Shown here one piece after another: positions 1 to 11,759 of a stretch of 64,000 nucleotides of DNA. The stretch covers positions 868,001 through 932,000 of the forward strand of contig QRFJ01000055.1 in the NCBI GenBank assembly GCA_006176705.1, given 5' to 3'. The notes beneath the pieces are model-generated. The model was not told the origin of the DNA, searched no databases, and saw only the letters and a list, made by a program, of their open reading frames with translations. Both the position numbers and the translations under genes were made by a program. This DNA is from Cocos nucifera (taxonomy: Eukaryota > Streptophyta > Magnoliopsida > Arecales > Arecaceae). Numbering within the stretch: position 1 is the stretch's first letter; each line of letters opens with the position of its first letter.

Positions 1-396
1 GAATTAAAAGCTTATGTCAATGATCCATTTATACTAGCTGCATAAGTTGTTCAAGTATATTATACTCCTTTTTCATCAAGAAAAAGAGAAAAAAAAGATT
101 AATGGATTGTATGTAAAATTAAGCCTCGAGCCATTCATTATGCACTCGAAGAAGAAGAAGAGCCTTCATTATTAGAATACTTTCAGGAGGATGAGACAGT
201 AGGAGTTCATCAATCCTTCGATAATGTGGAATTGGATGCTCCAAAAATTCTCTGACATAAAGATGGCTAACATTAGAAGGTAGATCCAACTAAGATTATT
301 TTAAAGGACAATCCTCTCCAAGAAGAGGAAGAAGAAGAGGAAGAATTGAAAGAAGATTCCGAAGGATACCAAACATCTGAAAAGGCTAATGAGTAG
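1..396 (+). pseudogene. CACTA-A TNP2-type transposase, C-terminal part (DUF4216 region and acidic tail)
   Basis: Reading frame 1 from base 1 gives a DUF4216-like end of a plant CACTA TNP2 transposase: a YVNDPFILAA segment, a stop in place of the usual Gln, VVQVYYTPF, then IKPRAIHY, where homologues have WHVV..KPRD. The tail is highly acidic (EEEEEP near 165, EEEEEEEE near 330) and ends at the TAG at 394-396. There are five in-frame stops, including a cluster near 255-275. The N-terminal catalytic region (Transposase_21) is outside the window. TNP2 proteins bind and cut the transposon ends. A DUF4216 fragment of the same type lies at 45617-46165 on the other strand, in CACTA-B. Bases 397-529 are an AT-rich spacer before the second gene. 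Confidence 0.8.
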
Positions 397-529
397 TGCT
401 AAGTATATAATTTTTGGATTATTTTAATTATTTATCTTGTATCATTTTAAATCTTACATTACCATCCATAATTATATAATTAATTAATTTAATAAATCTA
501 TTTATTTTTATTTTCAAAGAGCATTGAAC

Positions 530-981
530 ATGTCTTCTAAAGGGTGGAGCCATGCTAGTTGAGGATAGAATTCTCGAGGAGAGAGCGATCATGCGGCCAG
601 CTCTCATGGTTCTATACTTCTCACACCAGATGGTAAGCTCTAGCACTTTATATATTCTTATTTATGTTATTTTATCAATTGTTAACTAATATAATATTCT
701 TTGTATTAGATTTTTTATACTTAGGTTCGGATGATAGGGGGTCACCAATGATCCCATAGTCACATGTAGTAGCAACCATTAGCTCTCAGACACAACACTG
801 TGGTCGAGGACTCGCCCAACTCATGGCACCTCCAACTTGGTTAGAGGATAGGCAGATCATCTATATTCAGAGCCGCTCATAAGTACTACATACTTAATTA
901 ATATATTTAAAATTTAGTAATTTTAGAGTTAACATTTATTTTTTGAAATCAATTTTGTAGTATATTCAGAGAGCTTTTAAC
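530..981 (+). pseudogene. CACTA-A second gene (Transposase_24-like), exons 1 to 3 start
   Basis: The likely start ATG is at 530, opening MSSKGWSHAS. Exon 1 runs to 632 before a GTAAGC donor. The acceptor TTTATACTTAG precedes exon 2 at 725, and the frame continues across the junction through TPDGSDDRGSP and MAPPTWLEDRQIIYIQSRS to about 880. A third exon starts at 961 after TTTTGTAG and is cut at 981 by Copia-A, resuming at 11765. Stops are present in exon 1 (two) and exon 2 (one). Basis for the family: position directly downstream of TNP2 and the later exon's similarity to the Ptta/En/Spm Transposase_24 family. These proteins are thought to bind subterminal repeats. Splice sites are inferred from consensus only. 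Confidence 0.6.
977..981 (+). repeat. Left target-site duplication of Copia-A (TTAAC)
   Basis: TTAAC directly precedes the LTR start at 982 and recurs at 11760-11764 directly after the 3' LTR, a perfect 5-bp duplication that fixes the element's borders. Confidence 0.9.
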
Positions 982-3263
982 TATTAGATATGTGTACCCT
1001 AGAAGCCAGAATTGGCTGACACTTGTAATACACTTCTAGGGGCAAAATTATAATTTTGATTATAAATAATAAAATGGGTTATTTTCTATCACATATGAGT
1101 ATTTAGTATCTGTGATACATCCTTTGAGTTAATATAATGATAATTCTTATTTTCAAAAGTTAAAAATTTAAGATAAAAATTTTTATTATTAACTCATAAA
1201 ATGCTCCTGACCATAGGATCATCATGAGGATAGTGATTGATCCGAAAGATTAGTGTAAAATCGCTTCTTTATAGTAGATGAGTCTTGAGTCTATGGTATA
1301 GAGACACCAGAGCAAGAGTACAGGTACTCATTAGAGAATGAGGGCACTGAGCGTGACCACCTCGAGTAGTCATAAGAAAGTCTACCTTCTCGTCGATGAC
1401 TGACTTGAAGTTACAGTGGTGTATCTGGTTCTTTGACCTGAGATGTATCGACAGTTCACCTTGAGGATGTTATAGTTTGACTACACCATGACTCGATCTC
1501 CTAGCCATTCAGAATCTTGAGGTGTATGTTGGCTATAGCATGTTCATTGTAGGAATTGGATTGCACCAAGATGGAATCTATCTACCTCAGTGGATGAGGA
1601 GCAACCCTATGATGATCATGAGAATCAAGTCCATAAGCCCATGGCCATGGCAGAGAGTGAAATAATAGAAAGAGTTTCTATTAAGATTTTCACATCGGAC
1701 TTGAATCGAATAATTAAATCATATGATAGAAATTAGGGTTTGACGAGTTCACCTTAACCCTAATCTGATCGGAGCTCAAGATAGAAGAACTTTATCACAT
1801 AAGTAGCTGCACCGAGAGATTCATCTTCAATTTTGATGGTTGCCATCATATACTGCTAGATGTCATTGGTGGATTTTGAGAGCAATTAGAATAATTTAGA
1901 TGATCGATCATTCTAGTTGTTAGAATCAAAAGAGTTCTGATCCATCGAAAGGAGTTTCGATGATGTTGATGATGGAGATCACGACATATCCCATTACCAT
2001 ATAGAACTGAATCTAACTGGATCACACAAATAAGAGTTTGGATCTAGATATCATCAATTGGACTAACCCAATTTAATTGATTTGAATTAGATTCAATTAG
2101 GTTCAAGAAAATCGTGCTAGCACACGATTGAGCATAACATTCTCCTTTTTCTATCATTAAAAGTTGTCTTGATTGAGCCAAATGAGTTTGTGCTCACTCA
2201 GGTACTTTTATCTGATCTGACTGAAGCTTGTCTAGATCAGAAAAAGATTATCTTAATTTATGAGATAAATTTAAGACAACACCTACTATTTTTCATCACT
2301 TGCTAATTCTTGTCCTTTGACTTTGATCAAATGTTGACCTTTGACCCTTGGACATCTACCCATGTGTCATGTACTTATTGGAGAGTAGATAGAGGCTTAT
2401 CTCCTCTTGAGAAATTAGAAAAGAAGGGGCGCATCCCTAGGATGGCGTGCACCCATGGATAGGGATGCCTGGAGTCCCATATGGATGGGACTCTAGGTTG
2501 CTTCTTGGATTCAAACTAGGTGACCCTCACCTGTGGACTTTAACCAGTCTTAGGCGCCACCATAGGATGAATCTATGGATCTCTTATCTGATTGCATCAG
2601 GTGATATCATCCCATTAATCAGATTTAGATCTAATTAAATGAAGCAATATGATTGGCTGGGGTGATTGGGCACTGCATGGCATAGCAGAGTCTATATAAA
2701 GACCTGTCTGTGCCCACTTTTCATAGACTTCTCTCCTAGCCCATGCTCTAAGGCTGCTCCTCTCCCTCCTCTATGCCACCTTTTTGATCCTCTCTCTCCT
2801 CTCCATGCCCAAGGCAGTTGGGCTTCAGATTAGTGCGAGTTAGGTAAGAAAAGGCTGATGAAAAAGAAAGAAGACAACACTGCTGCAGAGACGACGGGTG
2901 ATCTTCAAAAGAAGTTTTGAAGATTCTTCAAATTAGATCTAGATCTAATTTTTAGAAAAAAAAAGAGAAGAAGAAGATCTTCAGATCCAGTCTGAGTGGA
3001 TATCGGTAGAGGACAGGCGCTTGCATGGCTAGATCCAGAACCTCAGGTAATCAGTAGATCATCAACGAGTAATTAGATTACCCAGAATCAAGGTAAAATT
3101 AATTTAAATTTAATTTAATTTATTTTTTTATTTATTAAATCATAAAGTTAGATCTAAAAAATATCAGATCTGATTAGGATCTAAGAGAAAATTTTTAAAA
3201 TATACTTCTCGATCCAATCAGATCTAAACGAACCTGATCCCAAAAAATCAGAATTTTCCTTCA
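982..3263 (+). repeat. Copia-A 5' LTR (2282 bp)
   Basis: It begins TATTAGATATG (the 3' LTR has TGTTAGATATG, so the canonical TG has mutated) and ends TTCCTTCA just before the PBS. A TATATAAA box lies at 2693-2700 with ATTGG (reverse CCAAT) motifs at about 2653-2670. A perfect 7-bp stem, AATCGTG/CACGATT with a 6-base loop, lies at 2110-2129. The length equals that of the solo LTR at 43317-45598. Confidence 0.9.
2693..2700 (+). promoter_or_regulatory. TATA box of Copia-A 5' LTR
   Basis: TATATAAA followed by AGACC, repeated at the matching place in the 3' LTR (11187-11194). Likely U3 promoter core; transcription would start about 30 bases downstream. Confidence 0.6.
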
Positions 3264-3265
3264 AT

Positions 3266-3277
3266 TGGTATCAGAGC
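3266..3277 (+). other. Copia-A primer binding site (initiator-Met tRNA)
   Basis: TGGTATCAGAGC, complementary to the 3' end of plant initiator Met-tRNA, two bases after the LTR end. It is the standard Copia minus-strand primer site. Confidence 0.9.
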
Positions 3278-5118
3278 TAGGTTCTTATAAAATTTATTTA
3301 GATCTAATTTAATCTAATAAATTTATGATTTTAGATATCACATGAGATATGATTAGATCTAAAATTAAAAAATTAAAAAATTATAATTAATTAATCTAGA
3401 TCTAATACGTATGAGATACATAACTAGACTAGGAATAGAATTATTCTATGTGTAGTCTAGTATAATCATAATTTTTATTTAATTAAATATAATTTTTACA
3501 TCTATTTATTTACTATTTTTTGATCTTATAAATATTATAATCAAATTTAAAAATAGAAAATAAATTTAATTTAATTTGTTCATATGAGATATGATAGTTG
3601 CATGTTTAGACTAGTTGTAGAATAGTTCTACAATAGGATCTAGATTAAATTTTATTTGATAAGATCAAATTTAAATTTAATTTTTTAGATGATTATGAGA
3701 TAATTTAGATCTAAAAAATATGCATGCATGATACATGAGATGTATGCAAAATATATTTTAATTAGATCAATTTTCTTATATGTGATATATGCTTAGATCT
3801 AATTAGTTTTTGTAGATTAGTTGTATTTTTGATTAAGGCATTCTCCTTGGCCGTCTGATCATAAGAACAAAGTAGGGCTTAAAGACCCTCTTCTCTCATT
3901 CGATGGGGTGTTCTTATGATGTGTAGGGGTGCTGCGCATTCGTCCTTAATCAAAAATTGAAAACTTACTTTCTGCAAAACCCTAGATCCTGAAACCCTAG
4001 GATCTTATTTACATGTTTTATTTTTGAACCCTAAACTTAATTAAGAATTAAGAATATAAAATATATTAGGTCCAAAATTAAGAATTTTTAGATCTAAGAC
4101 ATGTTCATAAAATTGGGTTCAGGCTTGGATAGCTCAATTAGGTCTAGCGGTTGATCAAACCGAATCAAGAGTTGGTTAGATGGGATCAACAATGCTTAAA
4201 TTGACCAGCCTAATAGGATTAAGTCTGGATCAAGATCGAGTCACATGAGTGATCGATCAAGCTAAGACCTAATTAGGCTCAGTGGTTAGAGTCTGGATTG
4301 TAGGCTAACCTGATTGGTTCTGGCTCAACAATTTGGTGTCTAAGGTAAGTTTGGCAGATACGATCGACTAATTTTTAATTGGGAGCTACTCGACTCGAAT
4401 GCATTCTTGTCGAGTTAATGGCATATCCCTTCCACCGGTCTCACTTACCTGGCCATGTTTGTTGACTCAGTTCTGATCTGAGGTGGCCAATAATTCGAGC
4501 TAACCCATGCCACTAGGTTAGTCATAATGGTTATGACTATGTCAAGTCTAGTTTAATGAGACCTAAATCAAATCTTCCTAAGAAAAGATTAAGTCTAAGG
4601 TCTTCCACCATTGTAGATGTGCGAGCCCTTCCCAAGATTGATTATTCTCGGTTGGTTACAGTGGCTCAGTTACACTGAAAAGATGCAACCATGTCTATTA
4701 GGCATTGGATGCTATAGACTGGAGGATAGATTGGGCTCAATATTTTGGATACGGTGAGAGACTTAATTAGAAATCTAATCCATGCAAATCATGGGTCTGA
4801 CTTAACTAAGAAGTGGATCAATATTTCGGACACGGTGAGATTCATGAATTAGAGACCAAGATTGGGTGCATCATGATTAGAGAATCATTGAACAAGAGTT
4901 GTTCACTCATTGGCTAACCCATCACCAATAATTGTTAGGTGAGGTGATGAGTCAGTTGGTGGGACTGCACCATCCACTAGAAATTAGTAATCGTGAAGAT
5001 TTTCACATCTCTACAGAGGGAGTATAGGGATCCGAGAAAATAGTGGAAGCTAATTTATTTAAAAATAAAATTCTTAAATAAATTGATTAAATCTTAATTA
5101 CAGTATCTAACTAGAAAT
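3278..5118 (+). other. Copia-A 5' leader, no coding sequence
   Basis: About 1.84 kb between PBS and gag. It is AT-rich in the first half, with recurring AGATCTAATTT-like motifs. No ORF of note and no domain recognised. Long leaders are common in plant Copia elements with long LTRs. Confidence 0.6.
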
Positions 5119-5965
5119 TTTGACTCTTTACAGAAAAATATCTGCATCCAATCCACTAGCACAAATCCTGAATACCCAAAGACTGACCGAACCAAATTAC
5201 AAAGATTGGCTCCGAAGCTTTAAAATCATTTTGGATTCTGAGAAGTTAACTCATGTATTGGACCAGGATCCTCCCACCTTACCAGCTCGTCCATTCGCTG
5301 AGCAAAGGCATCTCTGGATAAGTGGACAAACAATGATAACAAGGCCAGATACTATATGTTGGGCTCGATGTCTGATGAACTTCAGCGCCAACATGAAGAT
5401 ATCAGCACTGCTTACCAAATGTTGGCCCACCTAAAGGAGATGTTTGATGAACAGAGTCACGCAGCCAAGTATCAAGTCACTAAATGACTGTTCAAGGCTA
5501 AGATGCATGATGGGCAGTCAGTCCAAGATCATTGTCTGATGATGATCAAGGACATGAAAGAGCTTGAGAAACTTGGAGTGAGGTTGGACTTGGATCTGCA
5601 GAATGATATAATTCTACAATCCTTGACTGATGCGTATGACAGTTCATCATGAACTACCATATGCATAAGCTTCAAAATTCCTTGATTGAACTTATGAACA
5701 TGCTAGTTACCGCTGAGCTTTCCATGAAAGATTTTAAAGGCTCAGTACTTGCTATGGAACGAACTTCTTCCAAGAGAAAGTCTTTTGAAAAGAAGAAAAA
5801 ATCTATGAAAAAGCAGAAGGTGGAAGGAGAAAATAGAAAAAGACAGAGCTGAAGAAGAAGGCCGCTAATAAAGAAAAGTATTTTCATTGCAACAATGACG
5901 GCCACTGAAAGCGAAATTGCCCTACTTACCTGGCCACCCTAAAGAAGAAGGAGGCAGGTCCTTCT
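5119..5965 (+). pseudogene. Copia-A gag remnant with zinc knuckle
   Basis: Retroviral-type nucleocapsid precursor that packages element RNA. The N-terminal part holds LTEPNYKDWLRSFKIIL, the usual Copia gag start motif (NY..W...M...L). The frame shifts around 5300 to one encoding LQRQHEDISTAYQMLAHLKE and MFDEQSHAAKYQVTK, the UBN2-type core. A lysine-rich linker follows (5770-5850). The CCHC knuckle at about 5885-5925 reads YFHCNNDGH, stop, KRNCP; the stop is a TGA where a Trp or Tyr normally stands. The start codon cannot be fixed because the coding region is broken. Frameshifts and at least three stops make it non-functional. Confidence 0.8.
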
Positions 5966-6342
5966 GGAGGTATGCTCGTTATTGAGTCTAACCTTACGGT
6001 TTCTTTTGCATCCAATTGGGTGCTTGACTCTGGTTCTAGTGCTCACTTGTGCACTTCTATGCAGAATTTTAAGGATAGCAGGAGGCTGAGGGATGGTGAG
6101 ATGATCCTGCATGTCAAAAATGGAGCAAGAGTTACTGTCGTGGCCATGGGAACATACCCTCTTCGACTACCATTTGATTTACACTTAGTATTAAAAGACT
6201 GTTATTATGTGCCTATGGCAAGCAGAAATTTAATTTCTATTTTTTTCCTTACATTAGAAGGCTATATAATTATTTTTCTTAAGGACCATTGTAACATTCT
6301 TTATGAAAAAAATAAAATTGCAAGTGATTTTTCTTATTAACG
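5966..6342 (+). pseudogene. Copia-A aspartic protease remnant
   Basis: Pepsin-like protease that would mature the polyprotein. The frame through 5972-6342 contains NWVLDSGSSAHLC, the classical DSG active-site loop of plant Copia proteases, followed by MQNFKD and later YYVPMASRNLISI, the conserved end of the domain (homologues have VP....NLIS). The domain itself is uninterrupted over about 120 residues; stops occur just after it (6338-6340). Confidence 0.85.
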
Positions 6343-6392
6343 ATCTTTATTAGTTACATATTGATGTATCTATTTTTAATTTCGAGCAAAAT

Positions 6393-7260
6393 GTGAATGC
6401 CATAAAATCAAAATATCCTAGGGATGGTCCTAATGATAGGTATCTATGGCATCTAAGATTAGGTCATATAGCAGAAGATAGGGTTAATAAATTGAAGAAA
6501 ACTGGGCTATTGAGCCCGTTGACTTCTGAATCATATCCAATTTGTGAATTCTATTTTCATGACAAAATGACTAAGCTCCCTTTTGTAGGACATGGGGAAA
6601 GGTTCACAAATCTTCTTGCCCTAGTACATACAGATGTGTGCGGTCTATTTGATGTGCCGACTAAAGGCAACTTAGTCTACTTCATAACCTTTATCGATGA
6701 TTTATCTAGGTATGGGTATGTGTATATTATGAAACACAAGTCTGAAGCCTTTGAAAAGTTCAAAGAGTTTAGACATGAAGTAGAAAAGCAAACTGAAAAG
6801 CCCATTAAGGTTCTTCGATCAGATTGAGGAGGTAAATATCTTAGTTGAAAATTTCTGAACTATCTCAAGAAAAATGACATAGTCTCTCAATGGACTCCAC
6901 CAGAAATACCTCAACTCAACGAGATTTTAGAATGGAGGAACCAGACCCTATTAGATATGGTCCGATCCATGATGAGCTACATAGACTTTCCTGATTTTTT
7001 TTGGGATATTGTTTGTTAACTGCAATATACTTACTGAATAGGGTTCCTTCTAAAATCGTTTCTACCATATCGTATGAGATATGGCATGGTAAAAAACCAA
7101 GTCTGAATCATCTTAGAATTTAGGATTGTCCGGCTCATGTCAAAAGACAACAAGCGGATAAGTTAGATTTTAGATCTTTTAAAGCTCGATTCATAGGATA
7201 TCCTAAAGAGTCATTAGGATATTATTTCTACATTCCAGAAGATCACAATATGATTGTGAG
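6393..7260 (+). pseudogene. Copia-A integrase remnant (pre-integrase zinc finger and catalytic core)
   Basis: Inserts element DNA into the genome. The segment starts with the gag pre-integrase motif YLWHLRLGHIAEDRVNKL (H..H pair) and PICEFYFHDKMTKLPF (C..., with the second Cys of the CxxC changed to Tyr/Phe context). The catalytic core follows: LVHTDVCGLFDVPTKGNLVYF with the first Asp, ITFIDDLSRYGYVYIMKHK, and the second Asp in VLRSD at 6820-6827, where an in-frame TGA follows. Beyond it, in shifted frames, are IVSQWTPPEIPQLN, YLLNRVPSK and the GKKPSL region to about 7260. It is inactivated by stops and frameshifts. Confidence 0.85.
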
Positions 7261-7366
7261 TCGACATGCCATTATTTTTGAAAAATAGTTTATTCAAGAT
7301 GGCGGCATTGAAAAGCATATTAAGCTCGAAGAGAAAGTCTCACAAGAGCAACGAGCAAATGACCAA

Positions 7367-8520
7367 ATGGAACCAAATCAGGTTAAGCCAATCAATACAT
7401 TACCTCCTCCACCTCGTAGATCGAAAAAAATTTTTCGTCCCCCTGAGAGATACTTGGGTACCATTTTAGAGGATGTAGAGAAAATATTCCTCGTAGGTAA
7501 TGGGGTTCATGGTGATGATCCCAAAATCTATAATGAGATGATATCAGATATCGACTCCGAGAAATGGTTAGAGGCAATAAAGTCAGAAATTGACTCGATG
7601 CACTCAAACCAAGTCTGGACCTTGGTAGATCCACCAGAAGGTATAGTACCTATTGGGTGTAAATGGATCTACAAGAGAAAGATTGGTGCAGATGGGAATG
7701 TGGAGACATTCAAGACTAGATTAGTGGCAAAAGGTTATAGTCAATGCGAAGGCATTGACTATCAGGATACCTTTTCGTCAGTTGCTATGCTAAAATCCAT
7801 CCACACATTGCTTGCTGTTGCAAGCCTATTTCGATTATGAAATATGGCAAATGGACGTGAAAATGGCATTCTTAAATGGATATCTTGAGGAAGATATCTA
7901 TATGGAACAGCCGCTAGGTTTCACATCCAGTGATGATGATCATAAGGTATGCAAGCTGCAAAGGTCCATATATGGACTTAAGCAAGCATCTCGAAGCTGG
8001 AATACTCATTTTAATGATGTGATCAAAATTATTTGGTTTCATCAAAAATGAGGAGGAGCCATGTGTCTTCAAAAAGGTCAGTGGGAGCGCTGTTGTCTTC
8101 CTCGTATTGTACGTGGATGACATCCTCCTTATTGGGAATGATATTTCCATGTTGACCATAGTTAAAATATGGTTATCTAAAGAATTCTCCATGAAAGGAC
8201 CTAGGAGAAGCATCCTTTATTCTAAGAATTAAGGTCTATAGAGATAGACCGAATAGGATGCTAAGACTTTCACAGAAGATGTACATAGAGGAAGTACTAA
8301 AGAAGTTTAGTATGGAAAACTCTAAGAGGGGTTTAGTACCCTTTAGGCATGGCATTCATCTTTCTAAGAAGATGTGCCCTAGCACACCAGAGAAAATAGA
8401 ACGCATGAGCAAGATTTCTTATGCTTCAGCAATAGGGAGTCTCATGTATGCCATGTTATGTACACGACCTGATATAGCCCATGCTGTGAGTGTCACGAGC
8501 AGATATTAGTCGAATCTAGG
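7367..8520 (+). pseudogene. Copia-A reverse transcriptase remnant
   Basis: Copies element RNA into DNA. 7367-7840 encodes the linker and RT start: EKWLEAIKSEIDSM, VWTLVDPPEGIVPIGCKWIY and RLVAKGYSQCEGIDYQDTF. A frameshift near 7830 leads into WQMDVKMAFLNGYLEEDIYM and SIYGLKQASRSWN; another near 8045 leads to the catalytic YVDD at 8110-8121. After a further shift the thumb-like region KRGLVPFRHGIHLS and SLMYAMLCTRPDIAHAVS closes the domain near 8500. The catalytic Asp pair is intact, but three or more frameshifts break the protein. Confidence 0.9.
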
Positions 8521-9060
8521 TGAAGAATACTGGACTTCTATGAAATATATCCTTAAGTACTTGAGAAGAACTAAGGATATATTGTTGGTCTTTGGTAATG
8601 GAGAACTCCAATTCCAGGGATATACAGACTCGGACTTTATATCCGATGTAGATGATCGAAAGTCAACATTTGAAAGTCTATTTTTGTACAATGGTGGAGC
8701 TATCAGTTAGGAAAGTTTCAAGCAAACAGTGATAGCAGATTTCACCATGGAAGCAGAATATATCGCTGCGTTAGAGGCTACAAAGGAGGCATTCTGGTAT
8801 AAAAATTTTGCCGTAAAGATCGGAGTGATGCCATTAGATGCCATTCCTCTGTACTGCAACAACAATGGCGCCATAGCCCTTGCTAAGGAGCTGAGGTCTC
8901 ACCAAAAATTTAAGCACATTGAGTGGTGATACCACCTCATCCACGATTACCTCGAGAAGGATTACATCAAGGTCAAGAGAGTCGACTCCGTAGATAATGC
9001 AGCAGATTCGCTTACAAAGCCATTGGACTAGTAGAAGATCGAAGTCCATCTTGAGAAGAT
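8510..9060 (+). pseudogene. Copia-A RNase H remnant and polyprotein end
   Basis: Degrades RNA in the RNA-DNA hybrid. Same frame as the preceding RT part: ILKYLRRTKDILLVFGN, GYTDSDFISDVDDRKS (first catalytic Asp), a stop in place of Trp at 8708-8710, then IADFTMEAEYIAALEATKEAFW with the catalytic Glu and LYCNNNGAIALAKE, where homologues have CDNNGAI (Asp replaced by Asn). The C-terminal DSLTKPL at about 9005-9025 is the hallmark of Copia polyprotein ends. Confidence 0.88.
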
Positions 9061-9089
9061 GGGACCTAGATTTGTAGCCACTTAACTTT

Positions 9090-9105
9090 AGGTCAAGTGG
9101 GAGTT
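9090..9105 (+). other. Copia-A polypurine tract
   Basis: AGGTCAAGTGGGAGTT abuts the 3' LTR start at 9106. AAGTGGGAG is the usual plant Copia plus-strand primer and recurs before the LTR at 53364. Confidence 0.85.
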
Positions 9106-9171
9106 TGTTAGATATGTGTGTCCTAGAAGCTAGAATTGGCTAACACTTGTAATACACTTCTAGGAATAAAA

Positions 9172-9834
9172 TTATAATTTTAACTATAAATAATAAAATG
9201 AATTATTTTCTATCACATATGTGTATTTAGTGTCTGTGATACATCCTTTGAGTTAATGGTAATGATAATTCTTATTTTCAAGAGTTAAAAATTTAAGACA
9301 AGAATTTTCATTATTAACTCATAAAATGCTCCTGACCATAAGATCATCATGAGGATGGTGATTGATCTGGAAGGTTAGTGTACAATCGCTTCTTTATAGT
9401 AGACGAGTCTTGAGCCTACGGTGTAGAGACACCAGAGCAAGAGTATAGGTACTCGTTAGAGAATGGATTATTTTCTATCACATATGTGTATTTAGTGTCT
9501 GTGATACATCCTTTGAGTTAAAATGGATTATTTTCTAAAATTATAATTTTAACTATAAATAATAAAATGGATTATTTTCTATCACATATGTGTATTTAGT
9601 GTCTGTGATACATCCTTTGAGTTAATGGTAATGATAATTCTTATTTTCAAGAGTTAAAAATTTAAGATAAGAATTTTCATTATTAACTCATAAAATGCTC
9701 CTGACCATAAGATCATCATGAGGATGGTGATTGATTTGGAAGGTTAGTGTACAATCGCTTCTTTATAGTAGACGAGTCTTGAGTCTACGGTGTAGAGACA
9801 CCAGAGCAAGAGTATAGGTACTCATTAGAGAATG
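9172..9834 (+). repeat. Tandem duplication within the Copia-A 3' LTR (369-bp period)
   Basis: Bases from 9172 (TTATAATTTTAACTATAAAT) recur from 9541, and the copy ending GAGAATG at 9465 matches the one ending at 9834: period 369. A partial third copy of about 65 bp (GATTATTTTCTATCACATATG onward) sits between them at 9466-9530. The 5' LTR and the solo LTR have only one copy. Confidence 0.9.
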
Positions 9835-11186
9835 AGGGCATTGAGCATGATACCTCGAGTGGTCATAAGGAAGTCTACCTTCTCGTCGATGATTGACTCG
9901 AAGCTGCAGTGGTATGTCTGGTTCTTTGACCTGAGGTGCATCGGTAGTTCACCTTGAGGGTGTTATAATTTGACTACACCATGACTCGATCTTCTAGCCA
10001 TTTGGAATCCTGAGGTGTATGTTGGCAATAGCATGTTCATTGTAGAAATTGGATTGCACCAAGATGGAATCTATCTACCTCGGTGGATGAGGAGCAGTCC
10101 TATGATGATCGTGAGAATCAAGTCCATAAGCCCATGGCTATGGCAGAGAGTGAAATAATAGAAAGAGTTTCTATTAAGGTTTTCACATCAGACTTGAATC
10201 GAATGATTAAATCATATGATAGAAATTAGGGTTTGACGAGTTCACCTTAACCCTAATCTGATCGGAGCTCAAGATAGAAAAACTTTATCACACAAGTAGC
10301 TGCACCGAGAGGTTCATCTTCAATTTTGATGGGTTGCCACCATATACGATTAGGTGTCACTGATGGATTTTGGGAGCAATTAGAATGATTTAGATGATCG
10401 ATCATTCTAGTTGTCAGAATTAGAAGAGTTCTGATCCATCGAAAGGAGTTTCGATGATGTCGATGATGGAGATCATGACATATCCCATTATCATACAGAA
10501 CTGAACCTAACTAGATCACACAAAAAAGGGTTTAGATCTGAATATCATCAATTAGACTAACCTAGTTTAATTGATTTAAATTAGATTCAATTAGGTTCAA
10601 GGAAATCGTGCTAGCACACGATTGAACCTAACATTCTCCTTTTTTCTATCATTAAAAGTTGTCTCGATTGAGCCAAATGAGTTTGTGCTCACTTAGGTAC
10701 TTTTACCTGGTCTGACTGGAGCTTGTCCAGATCAAAAAAGGATTGTCTTAATTTATGAGATAAATTTAAGACAACACCTGCCATTTTTTGTCACCTGCTA
10801 ATTCTTGTCCTTTGACTTTGGTCAAACATTAACCTTTGACCCTTGAACATCTCCCCATATGTCATGCACTTATTAGAGAGCATATAGGGGCTTGTCCCCT
10901 CTCTAGAAATTAAAAAAAAAGAGGTACATGCCTAGGATGGCGTGCATCCATGGATAGAGATGCCTGGAGTCCCATACGGATGGGACTCCAGGTTGCTTCT
11001 TGGATTCAAACTAGGTGACCCTCACCTATGGACTTTGACCAATCTTAGGCGCCACCTTAGGATGAATCGATGGGTCTCTCATTTGATGGATCAGATGATG
11101 TTATCCCACCAATCAGATTTAGATCTAATTGAACGAAGCAACGTGATTGGCCAGGGTGATGTGGCACTGCATGGCGCAGTAGGGTC

Positions 11187-11194
11187 TATATAAA
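11187..11194 (+). promoter_or_regulatory. TATA box of Copia-A 3' LTR
   Basis: TATATAAA at the place matching 2693-2700 of the 5' LTR. In a 3' LTR it could drive read-out into the flanking CACTA-A sequence. Confidence 0.5.
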
Positions 11195-11759
11195 GACCTA
11201 TCTGCGCCCACTTTTCATAGACTTCTCTCCTAGCCCATGCCCCAAGGCTGCTCCTCTCCCTCCTCCATGCCACCTTTCTGATCGTCTCTCTCCTCTCCAC
11301 GCCCAAGGTAGTTGGGCTTCAGATTAGTATGAGTCGGGCAAGAAAAGGCTGACGAAAAAGAAAGAAGGCAGCACTACTGCAGAGATGACGGATGATCTTC
11401 AGAAGAAGTTTTGAAGATTCTTCAAATCAGATCTAGATCTAATTTTTGAAAAAAAGAAAGAGAAGAAGAAGATCTCTAGATCCAGCCCGAGTGGATATCG
11501 GTAGAGGCCAGGCGCTTGCATGGCTAGATCCAGAACCTCAGGCAATCAGCAGATCATCAATGGGTAATTAGATTACCTAGAATCAAGATAAAATTAATTT
11601 AGATTTAATTTAATTTAATTTTTTTATTTATCATATCGTAAAATTAGATCAAGAAAATGTCATATTTGATTAGAGTCTAAGAGAAAATTTTTGAAATACG
11701 CCTCTCGATCCAATCAGATCTGAACGAACCTAACCTCGAAAAATTAGGATTTTTCTTCA

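Larger units (their letters stand above)
982..11759 (+). mobile_element. Copia-A: complete but decayed Ty1/Copia retrotransposon
   Basis: Both LTRs, a PBS matching the initiator-Met tRNA (TGGTATCAGAGC), Copia-order coding remains (gag, protease, integrase, reverse transcriptase, RNase H) and a polypurine tract are present, flanked by perfect TTAAC duplications. Protein order with integrase before RT defines Copia. The RT/RNase H motifs and the long LTR suggest the Tork/Angela group, but that assignment is by memory of motifs. All domains carry stops or frameshifts. It lies in an exon of the CACTA-A second gene, so it inserted after that element. A solo LTR of the same family occurs at 43317-45598 in reverse orientation. 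Confidence 0.93.
9106..11759 (+). repeat. Copia-A 3' LTR (2654 bp, enlarged by internal duplication)
   Basis: It begins TGTTAGATATGTG and ends TTTTTCTTCA at 11759. It matches the 5' LTR along its length but is 372 bp longer because of a tandem duplication at 9172-9834. TATA box at 11187-11194; the AATCGTG/CACGATT stem is conserved at 10604-10623. By eye most mismatches to the 5' LTR are transitions. An alignment of the two LTRs would date the insertion. Confidence 0.9.

Noticed and set aside
3266..3277. Initiator-Met-like sequence considered as a tRNA gene
   Set aside because: Only the 12-base complement of the tRNA 3' end is present and it adjoins an LTR; it is a primer binding site. The same holds for 18639-18652 and 56596-56607.
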